From Candidatus Bathyarchaeum sp. (lineage in GTDB: Archaea > Thermoproteota > Bathyarchaeia > Bathyarchaeales > Bathyarchaeaceae), in contig PIXT01000094.1 in assembly GCA_003096235.1 (NCBI GenBank), positions 1 through 7,000 of the forward strand: DNA of 7,000 nucleotides, written 5' to 3'. Position 1 is the first letter of the stretch. Every line of letters starts with the position of its first letter. Below the pieces are notes generated by a model. That model ran no database searches and was not told the origin of the DNA. It saw only the letters and a program-made list of their open reading frames with translations. Shown here one piece after another: positions 6,655-7,000 of this stretch. The position numbers were made by a program, and so were the translations under genes.

Positions 6655-7000
6655 ACATCCAAGCTATGAAAAAGAATTCTCCATAAAATTCGTGGAACGT
6701 TGCGGCTAACGAGGCTCCACTGTTTACTCCTGCTAAGAGAATTGATACTATTCTGAGAATGTTAACAAAAAAAGTGCCCACTGCACCCACAACAACATAA
6801 ATCATTTTTCGGTTCAGAGATATGTTTATGCCTCTAAGGAACAGCATAATCATAAAAGAGTAAATGAACAGGCTGTGGCTTCCTGCACAAGACCACGAAA
6901 CAATTGCAGAGTAGCTACGACTTGCTTGAGTTACTGTTAATCCTAGGCCGTCGGCTCCGCCTGGAAACGTTTGGGTTCCGTAACCCAGAATGTTGAGTAT
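6548..7000 (-). CDS. Archaeosortase/exosortase-family transpeptidase, C-terminal part (5' end outside window)
   Basis: The frame is open from the right edge to TAA 6550-6548, giving 151 residues. Family landmarks appear in order: SWSCAGSHSLFIY (Cys codon 6889-6887), FFVNILRIVSIL (Arg codon 6754-6752) and TFHEFYGEFFFIAW (His codon 6694-6692). These match the Cys/Arg/His catalytic residues of exosortases and archaeosortases, polytopic membrane enzymes that recognise C-terminal tripartite sorting signals, remove them and attach the protein to a lipid anchor. Four hydrophobic segments are visible: the Cys region, MIYVVVGAVGTFFVNI, LRIVSILLAG, and FFFIAWMFIYLTLLYLL. A charged cytoplasmic tail (RKKPQQNIEP...) follows. 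The catalytic Cys motif is SCAG rather than the usual SCSG. No target protein with a sorting tail is in the window. The subfamily cannot be assigned without the N-terminus. Confidence 0.82.
   Translation of the reverse strand: MLNILGYGTQTFPGGADGLGLTVTQASRSYSAIVSWSCAGSHSLFIYSFMIMLFLRGINISLNRKMIYVVVGAVGTFFVNILRIVSILLAGVNSGASLAATFHEFYGEFFFIAWMFIYLTLLYLLETRFFRKKPQQNIEPTQDNSADHTK

Overview
The window looks archaeal. It is AT-rich, uses TTG starts with a GGGAGGA Shine-Dalgarno, and carries an archaeosortase and a tandem-PAS sensor of the kind common in uncultivated Thermoproteota. My best guess, from memory of similar proteins and without a search, is a Bathyarchaeia-like genome. There are no rRNA, tRNA or CRISPR sequences to fix the taxonomy.

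Left part (1-4667, all minus strand): one very large reading frame of at least 1,482 codons runs from a TTG at 4448 off the left edge, and I found no stop in it reading codon by codon. It encodes a modular, virus-like fibre protein. The order is an N-terminal four-cysteine zinc ribbon, three ~200-residue laminin-G/concanavalin-like repeats, a long beta-rich shaft with tail-fibre-type modules, several NPSxxxxYxLGxG repeats, and an alpha-helical C-terminal segment resembling the trimerisation/chaperone ends of phage fibres. A small unrecognised gene sits just upstream in the same reading frame, separated by one TGA. The two probably form a small operon.

Middle (4668-4909): a divergent intergenic region with candidate archaeal TATA elements for both directions and a TGACGG direct repeat spaced 11 bp.

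Right part (4910-7000): a plus-strand sensor protein with three complete PAS domains breaks off inside a fourth PAS domain. It is followed at once, in another frame, by the C-terminal membrane part of a family 2 glycosyltransferase that is itself split by a frame change. This looks like a deletion scar joining two once separate genes. Converging on it from the right edge is the C-terminal part of an archaeosortase/exosortase-family transpeptidase with its Cys, Arg and His residues in place; it overlaps the glycosyltransferase remnant by 107 bases.

The left side suggests a provirus, a defective virus or a virus-derived surface-binding device. The right side holds host-type signalling and cell-surface genes, one of them decaying. 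The boundary between the two may lie in or near 4668-4909, but I see no integrase, att site or tRNA to prove integration.
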